Assembly: GCA_016271365.2 (NCBI GenBank)
Contig: CM057456.1
Span: forward strand, 166,921,501-166,985,500
Source: Neoceratodus forsteri
Taxonomy: Eukaryota > Chordata > Ceratodontiformes > Ceratodontidae
Direction of reading: 5' to 3'
Length of the DNA stretch: 64,000 bases
The position numbers were made by a program, and so were the translations under genes. Below are positions 8,581 to 21,395 of this stretch, one piece after another. Under the pieces are notes generated by a model. That model was not told the DNA's origin. It made no database searches and was given only the letters and a program-made list of their open reading frames with translations. Each line of letters opens with the position of its first letter. Within the stretch, counting starts at the first letter, position 1.

Positions 8581-11500
8581 ATGTGCTGGAAAGGCTTAAT
8601 GACATACAGGCGGTATTCCCCCACCAGACTCAGGGAATTTCATTCTTTTGAACGCACCTATTTACCTACTGAGCTCTATAAAAGATGTCAAGCCTCAGGG
8701 ATCATCAGGAGGCATAGAAGAAGGGGGAGAACTGGGTCTAGGGGAGAAAGGGAAAGGGGAGGGCACATTGGTTTAGTGAGGACCAGGAGATGCCCTGGGA
8801 TGAAATGAGATCAGGACAGAGGTACTGCCTATCATGTTCCCATACCCAAGGGCTCAGCAGTTGCTGGGCAGGTGTCGAGGTCTTCCTCAGTGTCTCATCC
8901 AACCCAGGCGGTGTTATGCAATGCCAGATCCATTAGGGAACAAGACTCCTATTATAGCCGATCTTGTTGTAACAGTGGATCTGGCATGCATCACTGAGAC
9001 CTGGCTGGATGCAAATGCAGGCCCTGTATTGGCTTCTGCTGCTCTGGCTGGGTTCTCTGTGATTCATCACCCGAGGTTGGATCGTAGGGGCAGGGGAGTA
9101 GCTATCTTTTTTAAGACTGAACTGTGCATTGTGAATGTTCCAGTGTGGCCCACCAGATGTTTTGAGTGTATCATGGGAGAGGTTGTAGGTTGTAGGATAC
9201 TCCTCATTTACCATCCACCAGGTGATGGTGGAGAATTCCTCCAGGAGATAGCAGATTTCATCATCGACATAGTGACATAGTACTGGAGTCCCCCGGATGG
9301 ATTTTTCTGGGGGACTTCAATGCCTGGGTCGATGATGAACTCTCACAATTTGGTCAAAATCTCCTCCAGCAAATGATGATGCTGGGCCTTACAAAGGTGG
9401 TTACCTCCATTACCTTTATAGGGGGTTGCTCATTGGATCTGGTGTTCCTTCTGGGGATGGAGATCTCAGACTTGGGGTGGAACCAGTCAGTTGGTCTGAC
9501 CATCACACCATAGGATTCAGTTTTGGGGCTTCCCCCAATGGACCTGCCTCTACAGAGATGGTCCAGTAGCACCCTTTAAGGGAAGTTACCCAGAAGGTCT
9601 ATTGGCAGTCCTGGACCTACCTGGATTGCTGGGTAAATGCATGAGTCCAGTGGATCTTGTACTCACTTATAATAAGGCAGTGGGAAATGTCCTGGACTTG
9701 ACTGCTCCTGTTCATGTTCTGCCACTCACTCTTCACCCAAGGTCCCCTTGGTTGGATGGTTCCTTGAAAGAGTTGAGGTGAGTTGGTGGAAGGATGGAAA
9801 GAGCATGGCGAAAATCCAGCCTGGACGCTGACAGGCTTAAATTGATGGAAAATTATAAGGACTATCAATCAGAAATCACCTGTAAGAAGGCAGAGTTCCT
9901 GTCCAAGGAAATTTCTGTGGTGCAGAATTGACTGGCTCAGCTTTTCCAAACTGTTGACCGATTGTGCAATCCAATCTGTCTCCAATCTGGAAGAGCCTTT
10001 TCCCAGGTTAAGTGTGAGGAGCTCACTCGATTTTTCACAGATAAGGTTGCCAGCATCAAGTCTGGTATCAGCCCAGCTCTTCCTATGAGGGATTGTGGAG
10101 ATCAATGGTAGGTGGTGAGCACTCAGTCTGTCTGGATGGATTTCAGCCAGTCGGAATTCATGGACATTGTGAAGATCATCCAGGCTTTGCACCCAACTAG
10201 TCGTAGTTTGGATCCTGGCCCTACTCCCCCTTTTAGTGGGATGTGTAGATGTTATCTGCCTGATCCTAGCTGAAATTGTCTGGAGTTCCTTGAAGGGGAG
10301 GTCCTGATCCCCTCAAGAAGGTGGTCATATGACCACTTCTTAAAAAGCCCTCCTTGGATCCTGACTGTCCAGCTAACTACCAGCCTGTCTCTAACCTGCC
10401 TTTTGTGGGTAAGGTTATTGAGAAGGAGGTTGCGTTGCAACTGGATGATCATCTTGTAACTCACAATGTCCATGAAGCTCGCCAGTCCAAATTTAGGAAG
10501 AGACACAGCACTAAGACTGCCCTTGTCCGGATATTAAATGATCTCCTAATTGCAAGAGAGAGCAAAAGGCTTGTTCCATTCTGGTCCTTCTTGATCTCTC
10601 AGCAGCCTTTGACACTGTGGACAATGGTGTGCTTTTAGAGTCCTTGAGGATCCTTTGTAGGCTGTCAGGTACAGTCCTCAATTGGTTTCAATCCTTCCTC
10701 ATGGGCAGATCTCAGAGGGTGGTCACTGGAATTTATTCCTCTGATGCCCTCCCTCTGTCCTTCAGGGTTCTGCAGGGCTCCATATTGGCACCCATGTTGA
10801 TCGCAGTGTATATGCTGCCATTGGGAAATATCATTAGGTGATACAACTTGAGTTTTCACTGCTATGCAGATGTTACTCAGCTGTATGTGTCCTTTTTACC
10901 TGGACAGGTTGATGCAGTCTCAGTGCTTAACAACTGTCTCACTGAAATCAAAGACTGGATGAGCACTAGCTGGCTAAGACTAAATCTGGACAAGACTGAA
11001 GTGCTGGTGGTGGACCCTGGTCATCTGGTGGTGGGTCTAGGGGCTGGACAGGTGTCAGACCTATGGCTTGATGGTGTTCAGCTCACTACCTCAGACCAGG
11101 TGCATAATCTGGGTGCTATTTTTGATGATGGCTTGACCCTAAAATCTCAGGTGTTGGCCATTGTTAAATCCTCATTTTACCATCTGAGGAATATCGCCCT
11201 GGTGAAGCACCTGGTTCCCCCAGATGACCTTCCAACATTGATCCATGCCTTCATTACCAACCATCTTGACTACTGCAATGCCCTCTACCTAAAGCTTCCT
11301 GGGGTTGATATCCACCACTTGCAGCTAGCGCAGAATGCTGAGGCCAGGTTATTGCCTGGTACATCAAGGACCAGTCATATTACACATATGCTGCGTGGGC
11401 TGCACTGGCTGCCTGTTCAGTGGCAGATCACCTACATGGTTGGCTGGCTAACCTTTAAAGCCCTACATGAACAGAGACCTGACTACCTAAAAGATCTTTT

Positions 11501-11835
11501 GACTCCCTACTCCCCCCTTTGTTTTCTCTGATCCGCCGACTAGTGATTGCTAGAGTTTCCCAGAGTTTATTTAAAAACTTCCGGTGTTCGTGCTTTTTCT
11601 TTTACAGTACCAACACTGTGGAATTCTCTACTGCATTGGTTAAGAGAATGCCTGACTGTCAATAGTTTTAAATCTATGTTGAAAACATATTTATTCAGTT
11701 TAGCCTTCCCTGATTGTTTTTAACTCATTTGTATTTATGTTTTATTGTTAATTTATGTTGTGAATGCATATTTTAAATTTGTTCAGGGCCTTGGTTTTGG
11801 AAAGGTGCTATAAAAATAAAGTCTTACTTTACTTG
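8581..11835 (+). pseudogene. L2-clade LINE: endonuclease and reverse transcriptase, decayed
   Basis: The order is as in fish L2/Maui elements. A basic region (RRHRRRGRTGSRGERERGG, about 8700) comes first. The APE endonuclease follows, with LACITETWLDAN near 8970, GDFNAW near 9310 and SWSDHH near 9490. The RT has motif A as LLDLSAAFDTVD near 10590, motif B as LQGSILAPML, and motif C as YADVTQLY near 10870. The post-RT region has DYCNALYLKLP, LQLAQNAEARLL and LHWLPVQW. In motif C the second aspartate of YADD is valine, so the enzyme would be inactive, and there are many frameshifts. The 3' end is GCTATAAAAATAAAGTCTTACTT near 11810-11830, a typical L2 tail. Confidence 0.9.
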
Positions 11836-12035
11836 CTATGTAGTTTTAAGTTATTAAGTTAGACTTGTTTTTATACCTGCATTTTTACTATTCTATACAA
11901 TTGTTTTTGCAATATGTTTTACCTATTGTATTTTTTGCACACCTGCCAAGTATGTTGTATAAGGGACCTCCTTGTAAAAGATATTGCTCAATGGAATTTA
12001 TCCCTTCACAATAATCTGAACTGAACTGATCTGTC
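11836..12035 (+). mobile_element. LINE 3' tail fragment
   Basis: The block GGGACCTCCTTGTAAAAGATATTGCTCAATGG with flanking T-rich DNA resembles the 3' UTR end of L2/Rex-like LINEs of fishes (CCTTGTAAAAGAG, then CTCAATGGGA). No coding part is left. It may belong to an element distinct from the L2 that ends at 11835. Confidence 0.4.
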
Positions 12036-13768
12036 CAAATGCATCAAAACTCAGAAGCACAGTTTTCAAAGGGTCCTGGGCTGTTGCAGCAGTTTCTGTA
12101 ATTTTTCAAATAAAAAAATGATACTGCAGGCGTCACCTGTTTGGCATAACTGCGTCTGATGTTTCAGTGCTGCTGTGATCACTTTTTAGGTGGCCTACCA
12201 GCTTTAAAACTTCAAACACAAGTTATATCAGAAATGGGATTTGGTGCTTTAACAATGCTGCTCCTTGTTTAGCTTCAATCCTGATACTGTATCACCAATA
12301 TTCCTTAGTGATTTATAAATACTGAATCCAATTAGCTTAGTTGGGTCTGTGTTTAGGAATAATTGAACTAACTGATTTGAATTGACAAAGACAAATTTTG
12401 ACGGGCATCAAAGGTATTTTGAAAATCAGACTAAATAAAACTGATTTCTTTATTACTCACATATGGTACATACAATAATGGTCAGAACAGAGTAAATATC
12501 TAAATTACTAATGTTACCAGGACTGACGTTGTAACCAAGATTAACACACAGTATATTGAAACAATAAGTGGACCCAGCATTACAGCATTCCATTTGGCAC
12601 CATGTGATTTGAGGTAGGCTGTGTTATTTCAAAAAGAAGGGTGTGTTTACCTGAAACATCATCACGCACCATTGGAAATGTCTCCTACAGGTCTTAGCTG
12701 CATTTTGGATGTTGGTGCTAAAGTTGCTCATTGTCATCAGCATTGTAGCTCTCCTGTCCTTTTAACAAGCAAGACTTTTTTCTTATGCATGAATTGCTTT
12801 GGCACCACTTGGATCCAATATATGCTCCAGCCACAGAGACTTTGTGTAGGGTGGCTGTGCTGATTGCTTTCCCATACAAAAAATATGCCTAATGCTCAAC
12901 TGACTCAAGTCACTAATAATTAATACATTTTCAACTATTCATTTATTTTGCTTTGGTTGAAATTTTCACATACAAATGAATTAGTTGCTAACTCCGTGTA
13001 GAACAACAAACTGCTAACTAATTCGTGATCCTTTCAGCAATTAGTCATTTATTAATCTGTCTCCCAATTAATCAATTAATCATTATTGAGTATTAGTTTG
13101 CAGTTTATTTATTATTAGTTGAGATTATGTAATGGCTTAGTTATTTTCAATAAATACTCAACTTGTTTAGCATTAGTTGATAATTATACCTATTCCACGT
13201 GTACAATGCAAAGTTATTAGTTAAGAATAACTAATTCCACACTGTTCTCCAAAATGCATTCTGCATCAAAATGACAAAGAATTGTGCTAAACTTTCTCTC
13301 ACAGTTATTCACTTCATTGGATAGAGGGGGGCCCCCATTCCTGTGAATGATCTTGGGAGCTGGTAGTTACAATTTGCTCCTCAGCATATACCTTATCTGG
13401 ATTCCCTGAAAGAATTCCAGACCTGCAGGGGTTTGAGTACTGTGGGTTCCCAAAACTTCCCGTTAGTTAAATCACTGATAAAAGGGTATATATCTGTATC
13501 TGTATCTCTAGCTCTAGCTCTAGCTCCATATCTATATATCTATAGATCTATATCTATACATTGCTTGGGAGGATACATTTGGTCAAATATTTTTGATACC
13601 CACAGGGTGGTCAGACCTACAGTGAGAATAACTTGTTTATCCTCACTCTAGCTCACCATGGCCAAATTTATCCACACTGAAGGTTGTGATTGGTTGGTGC
13701 TGGCAGCATGAGCTATCAACTCCAGCCAATTACTTTCACTTAAACACCTTTCATTTTCAAACCCACTG
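12036..13768. other. Non-coding stretch with AT-rich TTAGTTA cluster and a microsatellite
   Basis: No gene is supported. About 12900-13250 is rich in TTAGTTA/TAACTAA words in both orientations, including a weak inverted pair (GAATTAGTTGCTAAC and CTGCTAACTAATTC). Positions 13488-13560 are a decayed microsatellite of ATCTGT, CTAGCT and ATCTAT units. The stretch ends in the target duplication of the Tx1/L1 element. Confidence 0.5.
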
Positions 13769-14006
13769 GCAGTGCAAGCAGTTTCTTTTTTTTTAATTAA
13801 AATTTTATTAAGATTTTAACATATCTTCTTGACATGCATATGTAATACAAGAACATGAAGTGAGCAATACAATCACATGTCAAGCCCCCTCCCCCAACCC
13901 CCATGACTTGGCATTTGGTTACTGAGCTCCTATCTGGCATACCTGGAACTTGTACCTCTAGACAATGAATTGCCCAATGAATCTGTTGGTGGAGGTCTCC
14001 CTGGTC

Positions 14007-17000
14007 CTAAAGGTGGGCTTGATTGTAACATATATAGAGTATGAAGACCTTCCCATCTTGTTTTGTAGCTGGGTAGAGATCCCCAGAGACTAGCTTTAAT
14101 GTGTTCAGCCCTAAGGTTGAATAATAACTCTTGAAGCCATTCAGTATAAATAATATTCCTGCCATCCATTCAGTGCGAAGAACTAATTTATTTAGTGTTA
14201 GAGAGACCATTGCCATATGATATCTGCATATCCAAAGTGAAATTTGGGAAAGGTTCCCCAGAAGGCAAATCATCAGTGTAAAAAGTTCTTCTAACCCCAA
14301 AAGGAGGTCTGTTCTGTTTTAAATTTCCTCCTACACTACCTTAATGGATGGACATTCACAGAAAATATGCCTAAGTTAGCCTTTCTGTTGTTCACATCGA
14401 TTATACATAGGAGATGGGGCCCTTCCCACTTTGTGTAACTTTACAGAAGTCCAGTACACATCATTTAGTATTTTGTGCTGGGTCAGTCGCAGTCTGTCCT
14501 GGAAATGTAAGTGTGCATATCTTTCCAAACAATACCCCATCTGTCCTGTAAATCAGGGAATTGACTTGACCAGTACTTAGGGGTTCTGTATTGTGCATCC
14601 AATGACATGGTCAGGAGTGCTGCATACAGAAGGGAGACCGCATGAGGTTTGCCACTGATAAGGCTCAGGGAGTCCATCCAGTCATCCTCTTCCTTCTCTC
14701 CACTCAAATTCCCAGAGACTTTGACCAGCAGAAGTTTTATTTGATAGACTTTAAAGGCCTGCTTTCTGTCTATATTGTAGTGAGTCAGGATAGAGACCGT
14801 GGTCATGCACTGATCACCTGGAGAAAGGTCTCTGATTCTGGAGTCTTTGAGTTGAGGGATCCAAGATGCTGGAATGTGTTTACCTTCTTTTTTAAAATTG
14901 GGATTACCTGCCACTGGCTGTTGGGTGTTCTTGGCATTTTTGCACTGTAAAAAGGAACATAGCTGGGTATGTATTCTAACTGAAGCAGCAATGGGAGAGT
15001 TGGCTAGACAAGCCAGTAAGACCTTAGGGGAAATGTACAGCATGGCTGATGGGGAGAGCCCAGCCTTAGAAATCTGTTCTTTCTCCAAGCCAGCCAGGCT
15101 GGTACATAGGGGTCAGAGGCATTTGCTTCTTGAGGTGAGATCCAACTCAGATATTTGCCCAATTAACTTGCCCAAAAATATATTCCAAAGTGTGGGAGTA
15201 GCAGTCCCCTGCACAGCTTAGAAGTGGGAAGCTTGTTATATGACCGCCTATGAGATTCCCCCCGCCAAATAAAGGAGGAGATGATGGAGTGAACTTTTTT
15301 TGAACCATACTAAGGGGATCCAGGAATTGAACATACTTAGATGGTAGAACAATCTTGGGAGGACATTCATCTTGATTAAATTGACATGACCCCATAGTGA
15401 ATTAGAAAGAGATTGCCACCGATTATTGTCTTGCTGTATAGTGAGGAGCAGAGGGTCCAGATTGAGCTTCCTTATCTGAGTTTCTCCTCTTGACAGGAGA
15501 GCCCTAAATATTTGAGATTGTACGGGCACCACTGTAGCCCCATAGGATCAATATCTTGTTTGGTGAGCCTACAGTTTAGGGGGAAAACTATGACTTTATT
15601 CAGATTGATTTTATAATGTGAGACTGCACTATATTCTGTTATAATGGAGAGAGCCACCTGAAAAGATTTCTCAGGATGAATTAGATGTAAAAGGACATCA
15701 TCGGCATAAGCCAAGAGTTTAAAAGTTTAAGACCCCACCTTAATTCCTTGAATACTGTCATGGTCATGCAGCACAGCCAGTAAGGGTTCGAGGTAAATGT
15801 TAAATAGGATAGGGGATAAAGGGTTCCCCTGGTGTGTACCTGAGTGGCGTATGAAACGATTCGAGAACACCCCACTGCAGTAGATACGGGCTCTGGAGGA
15901 TTGGTATAGGGAGGAGAGCCATCCTGTGAACCTAGAGGGAAACCCAAATTTAGTCATAGTACAGAAAAGAAGTTGCCAATCAACTCTGTCAGATGCCTTC
16001 TCAGTGTCCAGGGAGAGCAGGCCAGCCAGAACATCTGAGTCCCTGAACACTGAGAAGATATGAGCCAGTTTCTGGAAATGGTCTGAAGAATGCCGACACA
16101 TCACGAAACCTACTTGATCAGGGTGTATAAGTTGTGGCAATACAGATTTAAGCCTGTTGGCCAGCAACTTCACCAATATCTTAATATCACAGTTTAATAG
16201 AGATGTGGGTCTATAACTTGAAACTTGTTCTGGATCTTTACCTGGCTTGTGTAGAACTATAATTAAAGCCTCCAATAGGAAACTGTCTAGAGGATTGGAG
16301 TTTAGAATCCACTCAAAAAGTCGGGTTAACCAAGGACTTCATTGTTTACTGAATCTTTTATAGAAATTGGGAGAATACCCATCTGGTCCTAGGGCCTTGT
16401 CTGCAACCAGAGCGGATATTGACACCAGAATTTCTGCCTCAGTAATAGGCGCTATCAGCCTCTCTTGACACTCGGGATGCAAAGAAGGAAGGGAGATAGA
16501 CTCAAGGTACTGATGCACTAGATCAGCCCCAGGTATTGGCCATGGGACTATAGAGGTCCGAGTAGTACTTAGCAAATTCCTCAGTAATTCCCTTAGGGGT
16601 AAGGTGGAGAGAGATAGAGCTGTCCCTCTGGGAATGAATACTTGTCGCTGTTCTAGAGGATTCCATCTTTTTGAGCCGCAGGGCTAAAAGATGGCTGGCT
16701 TTTTCCCCCTGATCTATGTACCTGAATCCCATTTTTAAGATTGCATAGTCTGCCCTTTCTCTGAAAAGGGTACAATACTGGTTCCGAAGACCTACTAGTC
16801 AAATCCAATCTGTTTCAGGTGTGTCAGGAGAAAGGGACCTCTCTAGGTTTTGAATGTCCACCAAGAGTGATAAGGCTTTTTGTTCTCTATTGCATTTCTG
16901 CTGGGAAGCTAATTTTATGAACACTCCATGCAGAACACATTATAGAGCTACCCACTCTAGATCAGGCTGTCCTGTAGAGTTCAAGTTCACAGCCGTGTAT

Positions 17001-17808
17001 TTCTCAATTTCTTGGGTAATACAGTCTATTAAAGTTTGCATTTTAAGGAGCTGATTATTCAGTTTCCATATTGATTCTTTGGGCACCTATGTTGAAACTG
17101 ACAGGGCACCATATTACAAAGTGGTCCAAGATTAACCCTGGTTCTATTTTTGCCTCCAGTACCCCACCTAACAGAGCATGGCTAATTAGGATATAGTCGA
17201 TTCTGGACCAGGAGCCGTGCACCCCAGACCTAAAGGTGTATTCTCTAACATCGGGATAAGGGACCCTCCATGGGTCACACAGCCCTAGATGATTGACCAG
17301 TTCCCTGATGGATCTCTGTGCTGGTGACAGGCCTTTTCTTTGGGGTCTAATTTATCTAAATCCAAAGAGAAGGGGATGTTCCAGTCCCCTCCCAATATGA
17401 TGGGACAATTAGTGAAAGGGGCTAGTACCTGTAGTAGTTTAGTAAAAAAAACAGGGGTGTCAGCATTAGGGCCATATACACTCCTCAGTACTACCATAGT
17501 CCTTTCCAGAAGATCTTTCTCAAAAACATATCTCCCATTTTGGTCTCTAATAACCTCTTCAGGTGAGAACGGGATATTCCTTTCTACTAAAATGGCCACT
17601 TCTCTACTTTGAGTGCTATCTCCTGCAGCAAAAACCTGGCCAACAAATTGTTGGCAAAAAGATTGCCTTCTTGTTTTACTAGATGAGTTTCCTGCAGCAG
17701 GGAGATGTCACTCTTAAGCAGGTGGAGATGTTTCATCACCTGATACCTCTTGACCTTGTTACAGGCACCATGGATATTCCACAACAAAATCTTCCTAGGG
17801 TATGCCAT
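14007..17808 (-). pseudogene. Tx1/L1 ORF2: APE endonuclease plus reverse transcriptase
   Basis: It begins MAYPRKILLWNIHGACN at 17808. The endonuclease has SLLQETHL and PIILGGDWNIPFSLD. The RT has YRPTSLLNCDIKILVKLLANRL, motif A LLSLDTEKASDRVDW, motif B GTHQGNPLSPILFNIYLEPLL, and an intact motif C AYADDVLL at about 15690. The C-terminal part near 14480-14560 has DRLRLTQHKI-type text. Frameshifts occur between the RT segments and near 15500 and 16500, so it is inactive, although the catalytic box itself is preserved. ORF2 normally nicks DNA and copies L1 RNA, and could in principle serve HAL1-like RNAs in trans. Confidence 0.88.
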
Positions 17809-17819
17809 TATGACTTTTC

Positions 17820-19010
17820 TGATAATTGACCGATAGGTACAATAGCTTGGATCTCGTTCAGAAACTACCTAGCCCTGTTCCACCACAATGCCAAGATGCC
17901 AAGTCGTCCCTCCCCCACACCCCTATCGTGTCCCCCAGATTTCCCATAGTCTCTCATTTTGTACGCAGTCCTTGATACCAATACCTTCTCCCCTCCCCAG
18001 TTTCTTGCACTTTCTGACCCTTGACAATAGCAATGAATACTGCAATGAGTGGGAAAGACATTCCCCTCTCCGTGTGCCATCTTCACAGTACGTGATGAGC
18101 CCCCTGTAATAGCTTCCTTCCCGCCTCTCCTTCCCCTTCATCCAAACCAATTAGTACAGCTTCTGTAGCACAACGGGGCTATTTCCCTGGGATAAATGTG
18201 TGGAACATTGAGGGAGCACTTACCTGGAGACTAGAGCCCTAGCCCAAGTGCACAGTCCCCAAATAAACACTTCGGGGCCAAGAACCATCCAGGCAGAGCA
18301 GGAATGATACGCATTGCTTTCCCTCGGGTTTGAGAGCAGCTGATGAAAATGAATATTAGCCTGCTCTTTGCAACTCAAACCTAGAAGGATCCCAGAACGT
18401 GGTGAGAGATAGTCATTCCTGCTCTTCTAAAAGGCACCTGCAACACATTGCCCCTACATGGAGGACTGCCTTCCCCAAAATGTGCGCCCTCCCGGATGTG
18501 TAGCAGGACATTTTTCTTTTAGCCACTAAGTAGCTTAAATACCCCCTGCCCCAAGTTATTCCCTGTTAAACTTCTGCTTACATAGAAAACATTTTTCCCT
18601 AGGCAAACGGGGAGTAGAACCTGAAAACCACTGTGCACAATATTAATATAGAGAGAAAGGGTGAGGAAAAATTAATCTTACACGTAAGAATTTCACCAAG
18701 AAAATGTTCACTCTCTATTAAGTCCAGCATTCTTGGAAAATAATGTGTAACAGTCTTAACTTGAGACCTAGTGGGGTGAAAACAGGTTAAGGGACAGAAA
18801 ACAGGCTTATCATACCTCACAAGCATTAAACAGAACAGTCTGCAAATTATAGCTTAGCGATTGTACTGCTGGATGAGAATACAGTCTCCTTTTTTACAGT
18901 GTAAATCAGGGGAACAAAACGGGCCTCTTCCTTTTCATGAAACCTCCTGACACATACTCACTGTGGCGATACTGAACAACAGCTTTAAACACTTAGGCCA
19001 CACGGGCAGA
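17820..19010. other. Unusually long spacer between ORF1 and ORF2 of the Tx1/L1 element
   Basis: About 1.2 kb separates the end of ORF1 from the start of ORF2. No convincing coding text or recognisable repeat was seen in it. Either this family has a long inter-ORF region or an unrecognised insertion sits here. Confidence 0.4.
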
Positions 19011-19014
19011 TCAA

Positions 19015-19913
19015 TTCAGCCGTTTTGAAACAGGTCAGGCAATGCTTTCCTTAGTGCTTCTTCTTTTGCTTTTGGGTCTTCGAAAGCAACCCACTTTCCT
19101 TCTACAGACACCTGAAGTTAGCTGGATACCCCATGCGGAATCAGATGTTTGCTGCCAGTAACTTCATAACAATGCCATGGTAGGCTGCTCTTCTTTGGTG
19201 GACTGAGAGTGGAAGGTCTTGTGCTACTTGAATTGGGTTTCCTTCCCACTGCACCTCCTTGAACTCTTTTAACATCATCATCATAAAGTGCTGTCACTCT
19301 TGATAGTTTAAAAATTTTAAGATGAAGGACGGTTCTTGTCTGTGTACCTGGAGGGGACATTGGTCTCAAGGCACGGTGAGCATGCTCAATTGTGTATGCT
19401 GGCCTGAAGGGAGAGGGGCCTTCCAGTTTGGCCACAAATATTTGAGTGAATTGAACCAGGTTAGTCCATTCTTCCCGTTCGGGGAGCCCAATGATAGCTG
19501 CATTGTTGCGGCAGCTCCTTTCCTCTAAGTCTTCTACTTTTGCCTCCAGTTTTGCAATCCTTTGCCTTGTAATTACCAGGGCTGGGTCAAACTTATCTAC
19601 CTTTTTCTCCAGTGAGATCACTCTTGTTTCACAATTGCTGGTGTGCTGTGCAAGGTCCTCTGAAGCATTTGAAATAGCTTTCACCTCTTCAGTTAAAGAT
19701 TGTACCTCTTCCCAAAATGGATGAAACTCTTCCAGTAATCTGTCTAGGGTGAGGAGGGTCTGCTCCTGTGAACTTGCGGACTGTCATGCTACCGGCCTTT
19801 CTGGGCCTTTGCTTTCTTACTAGCCTTCTCCAGTGTATTGGGCAGTGTGTGTTGCAGGAGAGCTGGCTGTATCTCCACTTCCATTCTTCACCAGACGCCT
19901 CAAAATTCACCAA
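19015..19913 (-). pseudogene. Tx1/L1 ORF1 protein, frameshifted
   Basis: The N-terminal part (19689-19913) is in another frame from the main part (19118-19684), and the last 30 residues (to about 19015, KAKEEALRKALPDLFQNG) are in a third. The main part has a coiled coil (CETRVISLEKKVDKF and onward to AKLEAKVEDLEERS), then the RRM-like start RNNAAIIGLPE. The C-terminal domain has AHRALRP and a basic region. This matches the ORF1 nucleic-acid chaperone of L1-clade elements. It is dead because of the frameshifts. Confidence 0.85.
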
Positions 19914-20072
19914 CAGAGCTGCCCCGTAAGTTCTCTGAGATATTAGCCACTACTTCATACCTTGATCAGGTGATTTTAATTAGTTTGGTCTGTTTGGAAA
20001 GAGAGAGTAGCGGGAGCACTCACAAAAGCAGCTACTCAGTCTCATGTGATCTCCCAGCAGCACAAGCAATTT

Positions 20073-20756
20073 CAAAACACCCACTCACTTGCAAGCTGAC
20101 CACACCTGTTTCCCTTCTGTGCAACAGCTGCCACATCACTTTTCTGCTCACAAACATTTCATATTTTTTATGTTCAGGCATTTTTATAACTCCCTTCTTT
20201 TACTGTTCATCTACCATTCACATATCTGTGGGTGCTCTAACCTGAACTTGTTTTCCCAGACCCCAATCCCTGACCATCTCTTGCATTCTTCCCCAGCCAC
20301 AGGCTCCCACAGCTGGACCACATTTTCTGGCCAGCTTGAATCCACTGCCACCTGGTCAAATCCCTAGCAAGGCTCCACTGTCTCCCATGACTGCATCATT
20401 AGCCGCTTACTCCCTGGAGGCAATGATGTGCTGATACACATTGTCACACACAAAAACAAAACTACTACTCAGTTTAGCATTCCAGAGAGCCTGGCCATCT
20501 TAAAAAGGTTTAAAAACAAAGCAATTTAAACCCTTAAAGGAAATGACTCACAAGTCACAATGGCCTTGCATAAATGAGATAAGTAATGATCCTTACTGGG
20601 ACTATCAGTGGTATTCCCTCTCATGCCGCTTGACCTCTGACAACCCTCATGGCTCCACCACTCGTGATATCATAAGATCAAGATGCACTTGAGGAGACTA
20701 TCACTGATATTTCCAGTTGGACCATGGCATATCCCATATACATAATATTGCTGGCA
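20073..20756. other. Stretch without recognisable features
   Basis: No coding sequence or known repeat is seen. It begins with the right copy of the Tx1/L1 target site. Confidence 0.4.
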
Positions 20757-20960
20757 GTATAGCTTAGTGAGGTTAGAGTAACAAGCTTTGAATTATATTG
20801 GTACAGTCAGCAGACCTGAGGTTTGAGTCCCACAACCTCCACATGCATACTGTGTGCACTGAGCAAGCCACTTAACCTCCCCAGTGCTCCCAGGTGGCCC
20901 CTGAAAACAAGCCTTGTGTCTAATAGGCCTTACCTAGTTACCAAAGGATAACATATATTA
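20757..20960 (+). mobile_element. Second tRNA-derived SINE, MIR-like head
   Basis: The head has an A-box-like TAGCTTAGTGAGG and a B box GGTTTGAGTCCCA. It is followed by GAGCAAGCCACTTAACCTCCC, which recalls the tRNA-derived part of MIR-type SINEs. The tail CCTGAAAACAAGCC, then CTTACCTAGTTACCAAA resembles the tails of the LINE at 935-2000 and of the V-domain SINE. An AT-rich repeat ends it. It is one copy, moderately diverged. Confidence 0.65.
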
Positions 20961-21004
20961 TATTATATGTCTCTATAGATAGCTAGCTAGATAGATAGAT
21001 AGTA

Positions 21005-21215
21005 AAAAAAAAAGTAAAAAGTAAAAAAGTAAGTAAACATTTATTTTTTAAGCGCTTTTCAAAGCCAAAGCGCTGTACAGATAAAAACAATTAAAATACA
21101 TACATATAACATAAAACATCAACAATAGCAATATAATCACAATAAGATCACTCTCCATATGCGTTTTGAAATAAATACGTTTTTAATTCTAATTTAAAAC
21201 TCTCAACGGTAGGTA
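21005..21215 (-). mobile_element. LINE or SINE 3' tail fragment with GCGCTTT hairpin
   Basis: In minus-strand sense it ends AGCGCTTTGGCTTTGAAAAGCGCTTAAAAAATAAATG followed by a TTTAC-type repeat (AAGTAAAA on the plus strand). The paired AGCGCTTT and AAGCGCT can form a small stem, as at the 3' ends of L2-like LINEs and their SINEs. There is no coding part. TAGA repeats flank it on both sides (20980-21002 and 21212-21228). Confidence 0.5.
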
Positions 21216-21395
21216 GATAGATAGATATAATACATGGATGGGATCTTTCCCCATAGGAGCCCATTATCATGTATTTCCCTGTATACTTCACCAATTAAAC
21301 CTACATTCCAAACAATTAAAGCTGTATACCTCCCAATTAAAGCTACATACCTCTGAACCGAAACCTGCATACCGTGGGGAAACAAAAACACTCAT

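Larger units (their letters stand above)
13785..20056 (-). mobile_element. Near full-length Tx1/L1-type LINE
   Basis: The 3' end is at the left: AATAAAATTTTAATT plus an A tail (T run at 13785-13793). The 5' end is near 20056. An imperfect direct repeat flanks the element: CAGTGCAAGCAGTTTC at 13769-13784 and CAGCACAAGCAATTTC at 20057-20072. This fits a target duplication of about 16 bp and a length of 6.27 kb, usual for this clade. It carries ORF1 (19015-19913) and ORF2 (14007-17808), both broken. A G-rich block lies just before the 3' tail. Confidence 0.88.
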
